From: Reyranella sp.
Lineage (GTDB): Bacteria; Pseudomonadota; Alphaproteobacteria; Reyranellales; Reyranellaceae
Reading direction: 5' to 3'
DNA length: 64,000 nucleotides
NCBI RefSeq assembly: GCF_004297405.1
Contig: NZ_SCVC01000021.1
Span: 248,001 to 312,000, forward strand
Part shown: in pieces, positions 62,698 to 64,000 of the stretch
Layout: every line of letters begins with the position of its first letter
How positions within the stretch are numbered: the first letter of the stretch is position 1
Notes under the pieces: model-generated
The model's database searches: none
What the model saw: only the letters and a program-made list of their open reading frames with translations
Told to the model about the DNA's origin: nothing
Made by a program: the position numbers and the translations under genes

Positions 62698-63399
62698 ATG
62701 AGCCGTCCTCTTGCTCTGGTTACGGGTGTCGGTCCAGGCACCGGGAGTGCCATCGTCCGTCGCCTCGCTGCCGGCGGCCATCGCGTCGCCATGCTGGCGC
62801 GCAGCGGCGAACGCCTTGCGTCGCTGGAGCGTGAGATCGCGAACACCAAGGGCTATGCCTGCGACGTGACCGATGAGCAGCAGCTCGATCGTACCGTCGC
62901 CGCGCTGCAGAGCGAGTTCGGGATGCCATCGGTCGTGGTGCACAACGCCGTCGGCGGGGCTTTCGGTACGTTTCAGGAGATCGATCCGCAGATCCTGGAA
63001 AGGAACTTTCAGGTAAATGTCATGGCGTTCCTGCACCTCGTGCGGCGCTTAGCGCCTGCCATGGTGGAGCGCGGTGAGGGGGCCATTGTCGCGACGGGCA
63101 ACACCTCGGCACTGCGGGGCCGGGCGAGCTTCGCGGGCTTTGCGCCAACCAAGGCAGCGCAACGCATCTTGGCCGAAGCCATGGCGCGCGACCTTGGTCC
63201 CAAGGGCGTGCACGTCGCTTACATCGTGATCGATGCGGTGATCGATCTCGAATGGACGCGCAAGCGCTACGCCGAGGTGCCGGACAGTTTCTTCATCAAG
63301 CCGGCGGCGATCGCCGATGAAATCTGGCACGTGATTCACCAGGACAAGAGCGCCTGGTCGTTCAACGTCGAGGTCCGACCCTTCGGCGAGAAGTGGTGA
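62698..63399 (+). CDS. SDR-family oxidoreductase, second one lacking catalytic Tyr
   Basis: 233 aa. The GVGPGTG cofactor loop (10-16) is present. At the YxxxK position it reads F148-APT-K152; the codon is ttt. The usual catalytic Ser position is also not a Ser. The C-terminal RPFGEKW matches the divergent SDR. The ATG at 62698 follows AAGGAGA. It is followed six bases later by a GST gene. Confidence 0.9.
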   Translation: MSRPLALVTGVGPGTGSAIVRRLAAGGHRVAMLARSGERLASLEREIANTKGYACDVTDEQQLDRTVAALQSEFGMPSVVVHNAVGGAFGTFQEIDPQILERNFQVNVMAFLHLVRRLAPAMVERGEGAIVATGNTSALRGRASFAGFAPTKAAQRILAEAMARDLGPKGVHVAYIVIDAVIDLEWTRKRYAEVPDSFFIKPAAIADEIWHVIHQDKSAWSFNVEVRPFGEKW

Positions 63400-63404
63400 G
63401 TCGC

Positions 63405-64000
63405 ATGGCCGACATGCGCATCTTTTCCTACCTGCCCAATCCCCGTCTCTGGAAGGCGACGATCGCCGCCCGAATGTGTGGCGTAGAGATAGAGATCCGT
63501 GGCGCCAAGCCTGCCGAGTTGAAGGACTGGCTGTGGGACTTCGAGGCGCGACCTCTGTCGGACGCCGACCTCGCGGGCGGTGCTCCTGCGGCGACCGAAG
63601 GCCGGGTCGGCTTCAAAGGCGGTTTGCTGGTCAAGACGCCGGCGTTCCTCGACGCGCACCCGTTCGGCACGGTGCCGGCCGCCTTCAGCGGAGACGGCAC
63701 GGTCGGCATCTTCGAGTCGAACAGCATCATGCGGACGGTCGCGCGGCTGGGGGCCGCACAGTGTCAGCTCTATGGTGGGGATGCCTACGAGGCGTCGCGC
63801 ATCGACAGCTTCCTCGACGCCAGTCTGGTCTTCGCGCGCGACAGCCAGATCTATCTTCTGGCGTTGCGCGAACCCGATTTCCCGGCGCACGTCCATGCCC
63901 GCGCCGCCGAGGCGTTTGCGATCTACCTGGCCGGAATCGACCAGGCCTTGAAGCCTGCTCGCGCTTTCCTGGTGGGCGATACGCTCAGCCTGGCCGACAT
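63405..64000 (+). CDS. glutathione S-transferase-like protein (truncated by window end)
   Basis: At least 198 aa, open at position 64000. The N-terminal thioredoxin-like part (IFSYLPNPRLWKATIAARMCG) and the segment KTPAFLDAHPFGTVPAAF followed by IFESNSIMRTVA (where ExSxxI is the glutathione gamma-Glu site) fit the GST/EF1B-gamma group. It starts six bases after the SDR, so is likely in the same operon. Only the end of the helical domain is missing. Confidence 0.85.
   Translation, partial: MADMRIFSYLPNPRLWKATIAARMCGVEIEIRGAKPAELKDWLWDFEARPLSDADLAGGAPAATEGRVGFKGGLLVKTPAFLDAHPFGTVPAAFSGDGTVGIFESNSIMRTVARLGAAQCQLYGGDAYEASRIDSFLDASLVFARDSQIYLLALREPDFPAHVHARAAEAFAIYLAGIDQALKPARAFLVGDTLSLAD

Overview
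The window is high-GC bacterial chromosome with dense, mostly operonic genes, frequent 1-4 bp stop/start overlaps, many orphan periplasmic binding proteins (TctC and TAXI types), Tat-type leaders and catabolic oxidoreductases. This fits an alphaproteobacterium of the Bradyrhizobium/Reyranella kind (Hyphomicrobiales or Rhodospirillales). That placement is inferred from gene style only, since no rRNA or tRNA gene is seen. No CRISPR array, insertion sequence, phage or integrase gene was recognised.

Layout. (1) 222-14843 is one gene for a giant (4873 aa) type V autotransporter with a glycine-rich module, several dozen autotransporter-associated beta-strand repeats and a C-terminal beta-barrel. 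It has grown by internal duplication. (2) 14963-16291 encodes an unusual DUF3299-like/Tat-signal/M19 dipeptidase fusion, preceded by a perfect hairpin that covers its ribosome binding site. (3) 16384-22565 is a tight same-strand cluster: a two-subunit xanthine-oxidase-family molybdenum enzyme (IorAB type), a c-type cytochrome, an FccB/SoxF flavoprotein and soxXYZA. No soxB or soxCD is present here, so this is a non-standard sulfur-oxidation module. (4) 22637-31223 holds a TAXI binding protein, Lrp and LysR regulators, a TauE/SafE permease, a class II aldolase, an SbmA/YddA-like ABC exporter, a diheme cytochrome and an alpha/beta hydrolase. (5) 31236-40571 holds an acyl-CoA dehydrogenase with a coupled ion-channel gene, a TctC protein, a GyrI-like/GMC/FMO cluster, a benzoylformate-decarboxylase-like TPP enzyme, an HpcH/HpaI aldolase and a VOC protein. 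(6) 40660-47755 is a complete Dpp/Opp-type ABC importer followed by a second GMC oxidoreductase, then a small lipoprotein, RidA, a small STAS-like protein and another orphan TctC protein. (7) 50344-57663 (minus strand) is a seven-gene overlapping operon: a peptide-type ABC importer with fused ATPases, a luciferase-like flavin monooxygenase and two AhpD/CMD-fold proteins. (8) 57821-64000 carries an argG-type gene with a divergent Lrp/AsnC regulator, nitronate monooxygenase with an HxlR regulator, a hydroxychromene-carboxylate-isomerase-like protein, two divergent SDR paralogues and a GST cut by the window end.

How it works together. The cell looks like a versatile chemoorganotroph that can also draw electrons from reduced sulfur (FccB plus Sox carriers) and takes up peptides or organic acids through several dedicated importers. 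Most catabolic genes sit beside a transporter or regulator. The most unusual items are the Sox module with a xanthine-oxidase-type enzyme and no SoxB/SoxCD, the pair of SDRs that both carry Phe in place of the catalytic Tyr, the DUF3299-M19 fusion with its RBS hairpin, and the internally duplicated autotransporter.
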